DNA from: Glandiceps talaboti
Lineage: Eukaryota; Hemichordata; Enteropneusta; Spengelidae
Reading direction: 5' to 3'
DNA: 64,000 nucleotides
Assembly (NCBI RefSeq): GCF_964340395.1
Contig: NC_135551.1
Coordinates: 17,334,503 to 17,398,502, forward strand
Shown here one piece after another: positions 10,988 through 27,200 of the stretch; position 1 is the first letter of the stretch; each line of letters starts with the position of its first letter. The notes beneath the pieces were generated by a model. The model had not been told where the DNA came from and ran no database searches. It saw nothing but the letters and a program-made list of their open reading frames with translations. The translations under genes and the position numbers were made by a program.

Positions 10988-13717
10988 ATTTAAAGTAAAA
11001 AAAACCCAGACCAATATCGCGATTGCCTTGGTATTTGGGGGGGACATTACTTTTGCTGTCTAGTTGGAAAATGTTCAAATCAAAATGATCGCATCACTGA
11101 TGTGTGATCCGGGTAAAAAATGTGATTTTTGATTAAAACTTTTGACTCCAAAACTACTGGGCAGATTGGTCTGAAATTTGGTGGGAATGTTTATAGGGGT
11201 GTTTAGATTAAGATTTGTTCATGACATGATGCTCTCATCAGTAATATGCAAATTTGGTCTAAACTGTGTCTTTTTGGTCAAACATTTTTAATTCCAAAAT
11301 TACTGAGCAAATTGTGCTAAAATGTAATGGGGATGCATTTGGAGATGTGTAGATGAAGAACTATTAAACATGTAATGATCTTATCAGCAATATGCAAATT
11401 ATGTATAAAAATATGAATTTTGGTTCACACTACTGTGGTTTGAGAATCAAGTGATTAATTAACTATCAATTTTGGCACAGAGGTTTCCAGATATTATTTC
11501 CCTATTTTACAGCTCAGCACTGGGGATAACAGCAATTGTACCAATGACCCTAACAGTTATTGGGATGTGACTGAACAACAATGTGTCTGTAAATATGAGT
11601 ATTACCGGGATGAGTTAACTGGTCAATGCCAAGAGTGTGTACGATGTTGTGATAAATTTAAAGATGTCATCAAAGCCTGTGTCAACCAAGGGCAGAGAGA
11701 AAAGATTTGTGAAAAAGTGCGACCTTGCTATCCAGGTAAACTGTAGATTTGTATGGTACAATGTACTTGATGCATTCAATGGCTAAGTTCACCCTACACA
11801 TGGTCATATATAAATTAAAGAATCCCAAAATTCCTAGACCTGTGAGTGTAAATGTGGCATACTCAGGGTATATATTTACATGAGTGCTTAATTTCAGTAT
11901 TTTCTGTGGCTTAAACTTTCATGAATGTTAATTCTGATTGAGCAAATATAAAGTGCAGCAGATTGACATGAAGCACAAATTAAGTCAGTGCAAATACTAT
12001 GAAGACCCACTTGGTGGCTGCACTGGGTTATTACACCAAAAATACTACTGTGTGTTTGCATACATTTGTGCGCGTTGAATCACACACTAATTTATTTGCA
12101 TACACTAACTATAGTATGCAATAATGTTTGTTATTTGTATTGCACTGCAGTGCACATTTATAACACCGCTTATTGTGTGTATAATTTGATATTATTTCCC
12201 AATATTTTTCTTCGTTCAGCCAAGGAAATCTAAGGGGCCTTTTTCACTATGAGTCACTAGACGAGTAGTGACAACCCTAAGAGGTCACAAGTACTTTCCA
12301 GCTGAATGAAGAAAAATATTGGGGAATACTATAATTATACCAGTGTCAGTATTTTTCTTTTCTAAATCGGGGAAAGTAATGGCAATTTTGAGGTTTTTTT
12401 ACTCATATTTTGAACACAGCAGAACCAGTCACGTAGAAAGTGTTGTTGTGACATAGACACGTGTTGTTGTGATATAGAATGAACAGAGTATATATTCCAT
12501 ATTTTTGTTGAACCTGACTAGCGTATGGTATAATCACTGATACATATATATGTTGTAGTAGTCAAATCGATATATATTCTGACCTTTTAAAATATCTTGT
12601 GTACATTACAGCTAAAGAACCCTCCTGGTATAATTCCAACAAGAACATACTTGTACCAGTTTTTATTGGAGTGGGAGGTTTGACTGGCATCCTAGTAATA
12701 CTGGTTGTTTCCTGGAAAATTGGGAAAAAGGTCAAAGCACAATGTGATGGTAAATAATTGCTCACTTTTCTTGCTTCTTTAAATAGTTTTTTTTTTCATT
12801 ATATATGTTCAAGGAGTTACAGTTTCAAAAAAATGGTTCTAGCTAGTGAAACTTTAAATTTCAATATTTGATCAAAGAGTTAGTAAATTGACCAAGGGGT
12901 TTGATTTGGTTTCTTACAAGCAATTATGTTAATTGAGTATGTTACTTGATACCATTGTGATTTAAATAACATTGCCCAAATAATTATAATTAATCAATAT
13001 TTCTAGGACTGTCTAACTCTTGGGTTTGACTTTTTAGAATACAATGGACTCCTACATTTGATTGTAATTATTGCTACAAATTTGGTATTTTTGTGTGACT
13101 TAAAGGAAAATTCATGCCACTCAGTGAAATAATCAATATTAAGTTTATTGAATATTAACTGTGGGTTCTGGAGAACCTTTTCATGATTTAACAATTTTTT
13201 CACATACTTTTTGCTTCATTTCCAAAATACTCAATAGGAACTCATTCACTTATATTGTTCTTTCCATGCATGATGCACCTCAGCAAGACAGCCTTAGGTC
13301 TTAATTAGCATTATTATGGCATATATGATTATTCATTAGATACACACTGAATATTGCATGACTGAAAGAACAATAGAGTTGAAAAAGAGTTTCAACTTGG
13401 TGTTTTTTGGCAACCAAGCAAATACTATGTGAAAAAATTGTGAAATCATGAAATGGTTCTCTAGAACCCAAAGTTTATGGAGTGGTGTTCCCCTGTAATT
13501 TTCTGTAAGTATATTGTCTACAGATTATCAAGCAGATCAAACGTAATATTATAAACGTGTCTCTTGCCATCTTAATTAACACAGCCCAAAGTAGAAAAAT
13601 AAATACCCATGTGTGGGTTAATTATTTGTTTCACAATAAATTGATCCTTTCATATTTACAGAAGGAAGACATCGTGAATTTGGAGCTAAGCTTTTGCAAC
13701 CAAGTTGCGAAGCATGA
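10682..13717 (+). CDS. TNF-receptor-like type I membrane protein (5' exon missing)
   Basis: Three well-bounded exons: 10682-10846, 11513-11735 and 12612-12749. The first begins LFLVVGANIVQSKQQC, the end of a signal peptide. The second has the cysteine pattern of a TNFR repeat: CVCKYEYYRDELTGQCQECV, then RCCDKF, KAC and KICEKVRPC. The third gives the stalk, a transmembrane helix (ILVPVFIGVGGLTGILVILV) and basic residues. With the strong donor at 12750 the next exon (from 13662) ends quickly at TGA 13715-13717, giving a tail of about 18 residues. With a weaker donor after 12730 the same exon reads KEDIVNLELSFCNQVAKHDS and joins a further exon, 15448-15506, ending IDELFISVL. Neither tail has a clear death domain. 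The family is TNFR by cysteine spacing; ligand and subfamily are unknown. A start exon upstream of 10682 is required. Confidence 0.7.
10955..10987. repeat. (ctgt)n/(gt)n microsatellite
   Basis: A ctgt-type run from about 10917 leads into (gt)n in the first intron of the TNFR-like gene. Confidence 0.9.
12190..12332. mobile_element. Small foldback element, 'ttcagcc' family
   Basis: About 143 bp. The left end cccaatatttttcttcgttc and the right end gaatgaagaaaaatattggg are inverted copies. The middle has gtcactagacgagtagtgac, itself a palindrome. It is in the TNFR-like gene's intron. A second good copy is at 60951-61090 and a diverged one near 10330. Confidence 0.82.
13085..13500. mobile_element. 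Foldback element, 'ggttctggagag' family copy 2
   Basis: The left part contains taaaggaaaattcatgccac and tgggttctggagaacc. The right part has the complement, ggttctctagaacccaaag, followed by tggagtggtgttcccctg. Inner parts also pair (tcatgatttaacaatttttt with aaaaaattgtgaaatcatga). It lies between the transmembrane exon and the tail exon of the TNFR-like gene. Confidence 0.78.
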
Positions 13718-16507
13718 TTCATGGCTGCTAATTCCATCAGGTCAATAAAGTTATCCTGTTGGTTCTAGCATCTTTCAATCAGAGGCAAAAGCATGGAATA
13801 TAGATACTTTCGCTGTCTGAAGCACCGGTCAACAGGAAGGAGGATTTTAGGGAAAAAAAATATGGCAGTAGGTGAAAGAGTAAAAAAAAAAATAATTTGA
13901 CCTCATTATGGCTTGAGAAAAAACTTGTTCCAACAGACATCAGTAAAAAAAAATTTGCGATGTGTGACAAAATTTGTAACTGAGAAAAAAAAAGTTTGCC
14001 TTGCTTCTGCATATGGAAAAAATAATTTGATGCAGGACTCTGACAAAAGAAAAAAAAATTGTTGCCATACCCACTCCACCCCCCCCCCCCCCAAAAAAAA
14101 ATCAAATGGTTATCCCCTTATATCCATTTTATAAACTTTAGTAGTGATACATAACTACTTTTCTGACTCCCAACTGTAAAACTTAGTGAAAACCCTGCAC
14201 TATCAATTATAGACTGCAAGAAAACTTATTTGAAAGGCATGTATTTGAACAATATAAGTTCATTAAAACTTGCACCTTTATCATTGAAAAGGAACCCCTT
14301 ACTAATATACCAATACAGTCTTATTGTAGCAGTAACTTCATACAGCATTTCCCAAGACTCTGGGTAGACTTTAAGATACATTGTGTTGTTCATTGAGCCT
14401 TATCAGGCTTCTAAACCTCTACCATGAGGTCTTGCTTGTCAACATTCCTATAACCTACATGAATACACATGAATGCCTATATCTGTGCATGACATGGTAA
14501 CATCTTATGAGCTATTGTTCACTTTAGCATTTTATAAAAAAAAAATACACAAGAACTTTTGTTGATGTAAAGATTAATTGATTTGATCCAAGAATACTGG
14601 CAATATTATTTTGGATTGTAAAAGCTCATTCTAGGAAATTCTTAATTGCAGAGAAAAACATGTCTAATTGTTGTGTATAGTAAGTGTACTGTTCATGATT
14701 TTGTACGAATAATATATTTACATCTCCTCAAGCATAATTTATGAAAAATCAGGAAAAATAATGGTGATTTGGAATGTTTGACTATATGAGTATGACAGAA
14801 CCCAGTGATTAGACGAGGGTTGTTATGATGTTAGTATAACCGATGTGTACATATTCTGTTAGTTTGTTGGTAAAACAAATTTCCCATAAATTTATCACTT
14901 TTTGTGGTAGAAGCAGTATGGAAATCAGTTAAAGATGAATGGAGAGTTTAATCAAATGGGCATGATATATTAGTGTCATATTTCTATAACTCTAGATCTG
15001 TCCATTGTCCAAAATCATGTGCCAAACCTTTTCAATTCTTACACTCACTTAAATGTGAAATATCACACAAAAATGTGACAATTCTGCAGTAGCCTGACAT
15101 GTAAATTAATTCATCTATACTTTGCGCTAAATTTGGGAGATTTAAATTGTTTGTCTTCAAAAATTGTACTATTACAGCTGGAATATACATATGTATTCCT
15201 CCCAATTTGAAGCTATTGGAGAACATTCTTCGTTGCATATACATACAGAAATTACATCTGAAAGTTAGTCTTCCATATATCTTCTAATCACATGCATGCG
15301 AAGAGCTTGGAAGCCCTGCTTTTCAATTTCCTAAGTAACAAAGTCATGAATATGCAAAGTTTATGCAAAATAGACAAGTTTTACAGACTAAGTGAATTAG
15401 TGTTCAATTTCCATAAATAGAAATCAACCCACCTTCATTTTACACAGGCACATCTACAGGAAGCAGTGAGCATGTGATTGATGAGTTGTTTATATCCGTA
15501 CTTTAAAGAGGAAGTCAGGAAGACCAAATCTGACATTTTCAATACTACTTGCCTCTGAACTCGGGATAACTATCGCTAAACTTGAAAAAAGTTATGCAGG
15601 ACAGACATCAATGAAGAAGTATTGTGAACAAATTCTACGGGAACCATCCTATGGATGACTAGATGATGATGATGATGAGCTGATGCGTACTTTATCGTTT
15701 ATTAGAACTCGCAATGTATCCATCAGTACACTAGATATTAAGTCAGGGTTTCTACCTACTTATATCTTGCCGTTATCCTTTGTAAAAGAATATTAATTCG
15801 AAACGTCAGGATTGTACTTATTGATGACAACTGTGTTACTTGTTACTTTTGCATTCCTTTGTACCCCCTTGGTTAGCCTGTTTACTGCGCTGTCGAGATA
15901 CAATGTTAGCTGGTCGTACCTTTTAGCCCTCACGTCCTCTGCTTGTCGCAACTTCATTGTCAAATGATTCAAGTAGCCACACCCCAAAATGTCGTCATCA
16001 AACTCTGTTATGTTAAATTACATAAAATCATAATTATGTAAATAACATGTGAATTATTAGGTCCACTTCATGTGTTGTCTGCACTTAGCATAATGCGTGT
16101 ATATTTACATAATGATCATTTGAATAATGATAGTCTGAATAGTTAGCATAGTTGAAAGGATTACACACTGTGATCACATGTTCTGTGATCAACCAGGCTA
16201 TTGGGCAAGAAATTTCAAGTTATTATCAGCTTTGAAAACAAAGTCATGACCAGCCGTGAACACAACAGCTGGGAGGGGTACGACCAGCTAACGATGTATC
16301 TGGATAGCACAGTAAACAGACCACCACTTGGTAGAAAGAGGACTCACAGTATGATAAGATTAATACTCACAAACAAACATACACAACAAAGCATATCATA
16401 TTAATTCAATTATGGGATAGCACTTTTTCATAACAAATGAAATTTTAATTATGTAATACTTAAATTATTCAGTAAATATGGAAATTTTGGACAATTTAAC
16501 GTAAGCT
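13718..16507. other. Intergenic region with a possible alternative TNFR-like exon and repeat remnants
   Basis: 13850-14100 is rich in A and C homopolymers. 15448-15506 may be an alternative terminal exon of the TNFR-like gene (acceptor tttacacag, ending in TAA). The segment 15750-15830 (cttgccgttatcctttg, then gaatattaattcgaaacgtc) resembles 49340-49400, so it is a dispersed repeat. Inverted segments around 15893 and 16278 share tacgaccagctaac. No intact gene was recognised. Confidence 0.55.
15793..16345. repeat. Inverted pair of short coding-like segments (YDQLT motif)
   Basis: On the minus strand near 15920-15863 the sequence translates as YDQLTLYLDSAVNRLTKG. On the plus strand at about 16281-16330 it reads YDQLTMYLDSTVNRPPLG. 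The two segments are inverted copies separated by about 370 bp. The differences leave the translation similar, which hints at a former coding segment of a repeat or gene. I do not recognise the family. Confidence 0.5.
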
Positions 16508-20032
<3,525 letters not shown>

Positions 20033-20164
20033 CTGCGAATGAATGAAAATGAAATGTTTTTGTAAAGTACTCCTGGAAAGACAGTTATTCAACGTCAGAA
20101 AAGTTACAGTGTAACTGCACACTGTATACTTGTATATTGCCTACATATACTCTGGTGGTGAAGC

Positions 20165-20220
<56 letters not shown>

Positions 20221-21229
20221 AAGCATGGGTATTTTCTGTCTCTGCACTTTGGAACAAGTACTTTCAAGATTATATCTCCTACTGTCAGAAATGTTGTGCA
20301 CTTTCATATGCCCTTGGCCTGGTAAGAACATTTGTAAATTGTAAACTGAAAAAAAAGGTAACCAGCTTGAAATATTGTTTCCTTTTTTTTTTAATTCTCA
20401 CTCGATGTAGATATTGTTTATTCATACGTGACAATTTCAAAATTAATTCTTAACAAAATACTGAGTGTTTTGCTTTGTTGGATATAGGTTCTATCTTAGT
20501 TCCATTAGCAAAGTTTTGGATCGCCAAATATGGATAATTTATCAAGTGTAGTTCGTTAACAGCGCCCCCAACATTGAACTTCAAAGGTTACATTTCTTTC
20601 GTTTTCCGTACGGCTTGGCGAGTCATGCACACTGTGTGTGTATGTAAGTGTGGAGGCATTGCACTCTAGCTACTTCTCGCGTGTTTTCTTAGTTGAGAGT
20701 TGAATGATCAGTTGGTGGGTTAAACTTCCATGGTGAGAAATTATCTCGTGGATTTCAAAATTTCTTTAAAAAGTGCTAATTCAACATTCTATAGTATAAA
20801 TTTCCAGTTAAAACTTCATACCCATTTCCATTTAAATCTTCTCTGCATAAAACAAGTTCCGATTCTAGCCTTCTGTACCAGAGATCGTCCTGATAGTGCA
20901 AGTGGGAACATCTCTGAAACTCAAAACATGCACTTGTACTTGTCAACATCATCACGCCATGAAACCACGTTGTCCGATTTTGCAACGTTTGCGCAGAAGC
21001 GTTGCCCATTTCCGCATTACCCTACCAGCGTATAAAAAGTAGATTTTGATTGGTCGCTAAAAAACACTCCATCCAACGAAATCTGTCCTTACATTGTCCA
21101 ATAGGTCTAAGCCACGTACGTATGTGTCATAACCAGGCTACTACTAAATCGACATAATTTCGATCCACACATCTTTATATACTTATCGTTGTTTTTTGAA
21201 GGTGTATACGTCGCCACATTTGGTCTAAG
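20033..21229. promoter_or_regulatory. Head-to-head interval between NSUN4 and UBE2J1
   Basis: The two genes diverge from this roughly 1.2-kb interval, so it should contain both promoters and the unseen NSUN4 first exon. An (aac)n tract of about 60 bp lies at 20161-20221. Short minus-strand frames starting at ATG, for example near 20650-20600 (MTRQAVRKTKE), were tested as first exons, but their donor phase does not fit the acceptor at 20033. No core promoter motif is clear. Confidence 0.5.
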
Positions 21230-24200
21230 ATGCAACGTGATTATTCCTTAAGGAGTCCAGGTAAGACGGAGAGACAAAATGTCCGTTTGTGTTCACCATG
21301 GTATTACATTTTGTGTAATACGTTGTAACTAACTGCTAAGTGCGATCACATGATTTGCAAACATGATTTCCACTTTTTACAGTTTAAGTACTAAAAGTCG
21401 ATCATGGGCAAGAGGAAGATTTGATGGCTGATCAAACTTTACAATTTGAAATGAACTCCTGGATACAGAATGAGTAACGTGGTTTAAAACTCTGTGATAG
21501 CAGATGTAAAGAATTGTTACATTTTAACGAAATTATCTACAAAATGTTATTGTTACTTTTTTCCAAAACACAAAAAGTTGAAATCACGCGTGTAATGTTA
21601 AGACACAAAATAATTTCATTTTGTTGAGAGAAAAAAGAAATATTAAGTTGTGAAGAATGGCATCATAATTAAAATGGCTTGAAAACTTTGAAATCATAAT
21701 CCTCAGTATAGTAATTGTTGTAATTGTCTACCCATGGAAGTTTACCATAGTATTATGTGTAACGTTTGTGGTTTTGAACTGAGTTTTTGTATTGTTTTGT
21801 TTTTCAAAACCACAACGAACGCTACAATTATTTCAGCCCGTGCTTGTCCTATTACATGTAGGAGGGGTACTGCTGTATTATTAGCAGCACAGAACTTAGA
21901 AGAATTTGTTTCTGAGGGTTTTATCTTTCCGGGTTTTTGCACTCAAAATTAAAATTAGTTGTGTGTGTTTTTTTTAGTGTAATCCCAGGAGTGATAAAAA
22001 GCCCAGAAATAACAAAGAAGTGCTAGAATTATTGCAGTTATTGTGTTATAGCAGCAAGCTGTGTACACACAATAATGTATTTTTATCTAACTGTTCTATT
22101 TTTATATACTGACTAGCCGTGAAGAGGTTGATGAGAGAGGCCCAGGAGTTACATGAACCTACTGAAAACTACTTTGCACAGCCTTTAGATGTAAGTTTAC
22201 ACCCTGTAGTCTGTTTATAATAATTGTTAAAATAGCACTGAGAAAATCAGCAGCACACACAGTACATGTACATGTATGTACAGGATTTGTAGTATTGGTC
22301 ACAGTATAATTGTTTCTGAAAAGTGACTGTCTGTGTTCTTCAAGCTAGTGTAATGGTTAAAGGGGCACAGGCTGAGTTTAGATGGTTTTTGGATGCAATT
22401 TTTGTTGCCTACAAAATGTTACATATTGTATTCTACTTCCTGAAGCACACTCATTCATACTTGATACTGGTATAACTCAATCCTGGTATTTAGATATGAA
22501 AGATTTGATGACATAATTGTTGGTACATATGAAATTGAGGAAATCCCTGTCATTACACGAACAACGCATGAGTCGGATGGTTGGCAAAAAGTGACACGTC
22601 ACAGCTACATGAATCGTTGTAAACACTATACTTGATTAGTTCAACCATGGTTTTATGTGAAGTATTTTGTATTACTAATCAAAGTAAAAATCGTCTTAAC
22701 TCAGCCTGTGCCTTTTTAAGCCTTTAAAAATATGCAGCTTTGTCAAAATTAGTCTTTAGAAGCTATCCATGGTTTTGATTCTCCTTCCACCGACAGCCTA
22801 TAGACTGTGTAAAAGCAATCCCTCACACAGATGCCAGTTGAAAGGATTAATACTTGAATTCATGAAGGATTTTCTCTAACATTTCCTGGTCTGTGTATTA
22901 ATCATAGATTGAATTGAAAGTATTAGTAAGTTACTGTATCACAGTTGTAGGGCACAGAATTCATGTAAGACCAGTTGCTTAATTTGACTTTGTGCAAGGT
23001 TCACAAAAAAAGTCATGCAGTTTTTGAAACCCTTTTAAATAACTCAAATAACAAGGTACTACAGCGTTCTAGAATCTAAAGACCTTCAACATGGTTCCTC
23101 GAGAAAAAAAATCCAGAAACGAATCAACTTTGAAATTTATAGACAGTAAAATGAACTCATGTGTTAAATATTTTTCACCTATACATGTATATAATTTTGT
23201 AGCATTTGAACACAACATGACTCTGAGATGATGTTATATTGTTTTGACATAGACCATTATCATAATATTAGTGTAATTGGCTTGTACATTTTTTTCTCCT
23301 TTTTTAGGACAACTTATTTGAGTGGCATTTCACTGTACGAGGTCCACCAGATTCTGAGTTTTCAGATGGCATTTACCACGGAAGAATTACTTTTCCACCA
23401 GAGTACCCAATGAAACCTCCAAGCATTATGCTATTAACTGTGAGTAAAATATAACTACCAGTACTTAATGTTTTAGGAGCATGCTGTAAAATTTATCACA
23501 CTTTTATTATTATCATTCTTTGGCACGCAGTCTCTGAGTATTGCAGTGTTGGGAAAACTCAGCAAGTAACACTGAAGTAAAGCACTTTCTGTATGTGCTA
23601 CACTCGTTTATAGCATTCATATCAAGTGTAAAATTATACTTTTTCAATTGGTTTATTTATAAGCCTTAACATGTGGCCTTTCAAATGTGGTCAGTTAGCA
23701 AATGAAACAGTATACTTTTACACTTGAGATGGATGCTAAAAACTATTGCGGTACATACAGAAAACACTTTACTTTGGTGTTATGGGTTGTACATGTACAT
23801 GTATTACTTTATTTTGTAGTTGGTATAATTTAAGCTTATAATCATTCGAATTCACTTAAATGTTTACAAATTATGATGTCTGATTTGAGAATGTGGACAA
23901 AAAACCCATAATGTTGTAACCACCCAATCTTTGTACAATTCTGCCTAACTCAATATTTGATGAAATGTCTCCAACTTATGAATATAAACGCACAATTCTT
24001 GATACTTACAATAACATTCACCTCATACTACGATGTCAAAATATAACAAGAAGGTCAAGTTATTTTCATAAGTGCCTATAGTAATACTTATAAAGCATGT
24101 GGAGCAGAAATATTAATGTTGACCAAGAAATTGAATGCTCTCTTTGCCACATGTAGGTGGATAAAATTCCATTGCAGGTAACAAGGATTCTTTTTCTCAG

Positions 24201-27200
24201 GATATGTAGTCTTAGTTTCCCATAAGATTTGTTATTTTTAGAGGTAAAAATGTAATTTTATACCTGCATTTGTCATTTGGTTAGTTTTTGAAGCATCCTA
24301 CAATCTATCAATCTATAGAAGTACACTGTACATAATGTCAATATATTATTACATTCATTTCAGCCAAATGGTAGATTTGAAATTGGTAAAAAGATATGTC
24401 TATCAATATCAGGGTATCACCCAGAGACTTGGCAGCCATCTTGGAGTAGTAAGTATGCAATGTTAGCTAACATATGGAAGTCATGAAACTCAGCTTGTAC
24501 AAATAAACAAATACCAGCAGCAATAAACCTATGAACATGTATAGCTGGTGTAACATCATGTACAATAAACAAATACCAGCAGCAATAACTCTAAATTATT
24601 ACTTAACATGTATAGGCGATGTAAAGTCCAATTCAAAGGACACAATTTCCACATATTTGTATAAACCTGTTAGACATTTACAGCCATTTTTGTATTCCTT
24701 TATAAAGTTTATTGCAGATAAAATTCACTGTATACATTTATTCTCGCAAACCACATTTTCAAGCCATAGACCAAAGTCTCTAGGTGATTGTACACTTGAC
24801 AGTATAGACAAATCACCATTACCACTGTACCAGGAATATAAAACACTTGTGAAATTGTCTTATACATGATAGGACATTACCATTCAGGAATGTGGGTTAC
24901 ACTGTTTACAATCTGAAACTAAATCTGGCAGAGTAAATGGGTCATAAAGCTTATTTATACACTGACTTATCAAGAAAGTTGTCAGATATTGGAATGGGCA
25001 TATATCTCTCAGATGCACACACCACTAAGTGTTTCACTGTAACTAAATAACTGCAGTGTCATTGTAAGGTTTTAGTACTCGCAACCAGCAGTGATATTAA
25101 ATTTAACATCAAAAGCTCAAATCACAAGTTTATCCCTCTGTTGTACAGGTATCTTGCACACAACTATGTATAGCATAGTGATATTTTTCTTTCTTTCTAG
25201 TTCGTACAGTATTACTGGCTATTATAGGGTTCATGCCAACTCATGGTCATGGTGCAATAGGCTCTCTGGACTACACACCAGATGAAAGGAAAATACTGGC
25301 TAAAAGGTGAGAAACCATATTGATTGTTGTCTAGAAAGTCTTATTCTAACATTCTATATTCTATGTGTTTTTGCTTTAATTAAACTAATTTTAGCTTATT
25401 AAGCTGAAACAATGTTGGTGCTGCCATGGTAACATGGTAAATCAGCATGAATGGAGTCACTTTAATTTATTTATTTTATTTATTTTTTTGTGTACAAAAT
25501 AACCCCCCCCCCCCCCACACGTAGAAAGAGGATTATCAGGTAAATTCTGAATAGCCATAAATAGGTAATAATTAATTATTACTGTAATAAAGGTAGATTT
25601 ATTTCAAATTCATATGTTTACTAATGAGAAGTACACCCTACCATAGTTAATTAAATGGAACCAAAATGTGGAAAAAATGTTATTCCATTAAACGTTTGTA
25701 CCAAAATTAATAAATACACAGTAAGTATTGCATCAGACAGAAAGCTTCATAAATTATAGTTGCAGCTGGGATTAATATTGCCTAAACATTGCTCCACTAT
25801 GATGAAAACCATAAGCATGACTTAATAAGGGATGATTTGCATATCAAAGTACATCATTTTCATATCAGTAAATAAAAATAAAATAGTGGCTAAAATGTTA
25901 GAAACTACATCTCAATAGTGCATTTAAACAGTACTATTCGTCATGTCCAAGTATTACATCAGACAGAAAGCTTCAGATGAGAACAGTGCTTTGCTCAAAT
26001 GCACAGTGACAAAAGCCATAAATTTGTGGTGTAATTTGCATATCAAAAACATCATTTGCATATAAGTAAATAAAAGGAAATACTAGCTAAAAGGTTAGAA
26101 ACTTAGTAGATGTACATCTCTTTACTTTATTTGAACAGTTCTATTCTGTCATGTCTAAATATTGCATCAGACAGAAAGCTTCAGATGGGAACAGTGCTTC
26201 GCTCACAAGCCATCAATCTGTGAGGTGCAATTTGCATATCTGTATACATCATTTACATATCAATAGATATCACATGAGAAAGACCATATGGTTTGCTTGT
26301 GAGGTGTATTTATATCTGCAGTTTTCAATTGCAATTTTCTTTGTTGCCAATATATATGATATGTGCACAAAATATGTTGCATTTATGAAAATATAATTTA
26401 TAGTCATTTGGACTCTCTGAGATTCATTGATATGGGAAGGAGTGCACAGAAATGCCACAATATGTCAAATTGTTGTAGGAATTCATGTGGAGGGAAATGA
26501 AGTGTGTTGCCTGTTCGTGTTGATGTTCACGTCTGTAATTTCCATCCTCAAAAATGCACTTGAATATAAGAATTAAGATGTTGATGTTACAACAGAGGAC
26601 AAAGGGAAATGAAATACATGTATCATTAATTTCAATTACATGAATAATATGCAAAGGTGTTCTTAACATCAGTTTCCAATGCTGTGCTTGTAGAGCATGT
26701 CTAGAACTCTGATGGAATTCATGATCAGTATTCATATTTCAAACCTTGTTTTACATATTTTAAAGATTTCAGAAAAACTTGGAAAAGAAAAGCGCTGGTG
26801 ACTGTTGTGGAAATGTTTAACTATGGCATGGAATTGATTTACTTCCATCATAAAAATCAAAGTTTATGTTCATAATAATATGGAAGATGTTAATTATTTG
26901 TGATTTTTCCATGAAGGTCAAAGGAATGGAAGTGCAAAGAATGTGGTGAAATTCTCAAAAACATGCTGAAAGAACGTCTTGAAGACTCCGAAACTTCTAA
27001 GGAAGAAAACAGAGAAGCACAGGCTTTGGCTGCACAGATTAATTTCAAGGTGAGATAAGGCTAGCAGTGTTGTACATAGTGATATAGCTTAGAAATGATG
27101 TTCCCCTGTGTTTTTAAGACAAGTTTTAAGAGACTTATAGCTAGGCAATGATGAATATTAAGCCATTCCAGACTGCAAACATGAAATTGGGAATATAGCA

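Noticed and set aside
20130-20453. Poly-Gln, poly-Thr and poly-Cys/Leu frames
   Set aside because: Caused by the (aac)n tract; considered as NSUN4 first exon but phase and homology do not fit.
20776-21009. 77-codon minus-strand frame as NSUN4 first exon
   Set aside because: No targeting-peptide character, no donor with the needed phase, and no likeness to NSUN4 N-termini.
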